A stretch of 64,000 bases of DNA, taken from contig JAIXWW010000016.1 of assembly GCA_027491085.1 (NCBI GenBank), forward strand, positions 62,001-126,000, given 5' to 3'. This DNA is from Bacteroidota bacterium. Its GTDB lineage: Bacteria; Bacteroidota; Bacteroidia; UKL13-3. The position numbers and the translations under genes are program-made. This document shows, piece by piece, positions 62,441 to 64,000 of the stretch (positions are counted from its first letter, which is position 1; each line of letters starts with the position of its first letter). The notes beneath the pieces were generated by a model. That model had not been told where the DNA came from. It was given only the letters and a program-made list of their open reading frames with translations, and ran no database searches.

Positions 62441-64000
62441 TTATGATTTTTTATTGAGTTTTTCGGTTAATTGATTCTCATTACTCACTAATATATCATA
62501 TTCAAGAGTATTGCTATTTGGCTCTGATCCTATTACTTCAACTTTTTTAAGATAGTCAAGAATCAATTCAGCTTCACCATATGAAAGATTTAATTTTCTT
62601 TGAAGCAATATACGACTAGCAATTTTATTCATAATAATTAATTTTCCTGCTTTCATGGCAAGCTCATCTATTTCATTATCAAAAGATTTTCTTTTTAATA
62701 AGGTAACACCTTTAGAATTAACAAATTTTATAGCATTGTAATCCGTTTCGTAAAACTCATCGTCAATTTCATTATTATATCTATCAGCATCTTCATCAAC
62801 TTCTTCATTAATTTTTTCATTTAATTCAATAATAGAAGAATTTGTATCAAATTTGATTTTTTGGATATATTTATCTATTATTGATTGACAATCCAATAAA
62901 AATTTTACTTCATACGGACTATTATTTGTTTTTTGGGAATTTAAATGAGGTAAAAGAACTTTAGTAGTTTTTATTAAGTCAAAACTTATGTTAATGAAAT
63001 CAATTAATTTTTTTGAATCTATTCTTGCAATTTCATTAATTTTCATTTCAATATTTAAACTTATGTCTGAACAAATTTTCTGAACATTAATTGATAATTT
63101 TATTTTATCATTAATTCCCTTATCTATATTAGATTTCAGCTTTTTTAGTAAGATTTTATGAGAAATTATTTTTATTGATTTTTCACTTGTGTAATCAGTA
63201 TCAATTTTAGAATTTAATTGATTTATTTCTTTTAGCTTTTCATCTTGTAAAACTAAATTTCTGCTTTCAGTTTCAATCATATTCTCTAATTCACCGAGTA
63301 AATCTATTAATTGCAAAAATTCATTATATTTTTCTCTAAAATCTGATGTCAATAATATTTCATAATTAGAATTTTCACTAATCTCTATTTTTATTGTTTT
63401 AAGAATCAATAGTAATGATTTTTTATAGTTTTGATCAAATTCAACATTTTCAGTTTTATTGTATTGTACTTTATTTAAAGTTTCAAATTCATTTTTAATT
63501 TCAACTAATTTATTTTGCAGAATATCAAGAATTGAAGTATTGATCGGACTAAATTCTTCGCTTGCTACTGCTAATGCGACAGGCTCAAAATATTGACTAT
63601 TTATGAATTCTTTAATTATAACTAATGATTCATCTAATCTATTAATACTACAATATAATTTTGAAAGTTTAAATTTAGTTACAATTTCAGTCTTTATATC
63701 CAAATCTTTATTAACAATTTTATTTAACACATCAATAGATTTTTCATTTTCTTCATTAATGGAATATAATGTTGCAAGATTGTCTAGAATAAAAACTTCC
63801 GTTGTTTTCAATCTGTCAATTGTTACTTCCTCGTAATATGAAAAATCTTCTTGAACTAGCTTTGCAGCCATTTCAAAATTTAATATCGACTCTTTTAAAT
63901 TATCTAATCTTAAATTGACAAAACCCAAATTAATATATGCTTCTATATTCAACGGGTTTTCCTGTAAACTTTTTTTAAATTGTCCTATTGCTTCATTATT
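62441..64000 (-). CDS. TPR/coiled-coil protein with FtsK-gamma-like C-terminus (5' end beyond window)
   Basis: At least 519 codons; the frame stays open to the window edge and enters in the middle of a TPR unit (NEAIGQFKKSLQENPLNIEA), so the true start is outside. Two or three TPR units are followed by about 300 residues of charged helices, an acidic stretch (NEEVDEDADRYNNEIDDE), and a C-terminal winged helix (DELAMKAGKLIIMNKIASRI, then LLQRKLNLSYGEAELILDYL and IGSEP), which matches the FtsK gamma domain that binds DNA. No FtsK motor is present in the visible part. It is the first visible gene of the minus-strand operon. Confidence 0.75.
   Translation of the reverse strand, partial: NNEAIGQFKKSLQENPLNIEAYINLGFVNLRLDNLKESILNFEMAAKLVQEDFSYYEEVTIDRLKTTEVFILDNLATLYSINEENEKSIDVLNKIVNKDLDIKTEIVTKFKLSKLYCSINRLDESLVIIKEFINSQYFEPVALAVASEEFSPINTSILDILQNKLVEIKNEFETLNKVQYNKTENVEFDQNYKKSLLLILKTIKIEISENSNYEILLTSDFREKYNEFLQLIDLLGELENMIETESRNLVLQDEKLKEINQLNSKIDTDYTSEKSIKIISHKILLKKLKSNIDKGINDKIKLSINVQKICSDISLNIEMKINEIARIDSKKLIDFINISFDLIKTTKVLLPHLNSQKTNNSPYEVKFLLDCQSIIDKYIQKIKFDTNSSIIELNEKINEEVDEDADRYNNEIDDEFYETDYNAIKFVNSKGVTLLKRKSFDNEIDELAMKAGKLIIMNKIASRILLQRKLNLSYGEAELILDYLKKVEVIGSEPNSNTLEYDILVSNENQLTEKLNKKS

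Overview
The window is chromosomal DNA of an AT-rich member of the Bacteroidota. Evidence: promoters of the TTTG / TAnnTTTG type, almost no Shine-Dalgarno sequences, a rpsA N-terminus typical of that phylum, a Wza/Wzc-type exopolysaccharide pair, Omp28-like, SOUL, DUF2807 and DUF6150 proteins, and spacers filled with degenerate TTGTTGAATTG-type repeats. The sequence points towards the Sphingobacteriales/Chitinophagales side, but I cannot name a genus.

Region 1 (1-32700) is mostly housekeeping. It holds an acyltransferase, a B12-binding radical SAM enzyme, rpsA (with an unusual clear Shine-Dalgarno and a TTG start), a small toxin-antitoxin locus whose ParE-like toxin is frameshifted in an A7 run, SOUL and cytochrome-b5-like proteins, two endonuclease/exonuclease/phosphatase proteins, a PhoD-like phosphatase, dnaN, a Ppx/GppA phosphatase, an enoyl-CoA hydratase, a nucleoid-associated protein, a tandem double D-Ala-D-Ala-ligase-like protein with an intergenic repeat embedded in its reading frame, pdxH, queD, fabD, two tandem outer-membrane paralogs, and the Wzc/Wza exopolysaccharide pair.

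Region 2 (32703-41386) is a defence island. Two adjacent minisatellites (13 units of 21 bp, then 9 units of 42 bp) lead into a tight seven-gene operon: XRE controller, C5 cytosine methyltransferase, MORC/MutL-like GHKL ATPase, Z1-domain ATPase, PD-(D/E)XK nuclease, a small protein resembling methylase-associated domains, and an HNH nuclease. The core matches the predicted MORC/Z1 restriction-modification systems described by comparative genomics.

Region 3 (41400-48200) returns to chromosomal genes: pirin, YceI, nitroreductase, a degenerate receiver, an Omp28-like lipoprotein, a DUF1569 protein and priA.

Region 4 (48340-64000, running off the window) is an integrative island placed directly after tRNA-Lys(TTT). 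A tyrosine integrase and a 22-codon remnant of an excisionase-like gene are followed by a minus-strand run of nine genes. From upstream to downstream these are: a TPR/coiled-coil protein ending in an FtsK-gamma-like winged helix, a membrane protein with ten CxxC knuckles, a 1558-residue HEPN-STAND-TPR protein (Avs-like), a stand-alone copy of the N-terminal domain seen on some HNH endonucleases, a small protein, a DUF2779 protein with Cas4-like and DEDD-exonuclease motifs, a DUF6150 secreted repeat protein, a C-terminally membrane-anchored protein and a small protein with a TAFPGP motif. The first three (spacers of 36 and 28 nt) are the best candidate here for an undescribed multi-gene defence system.
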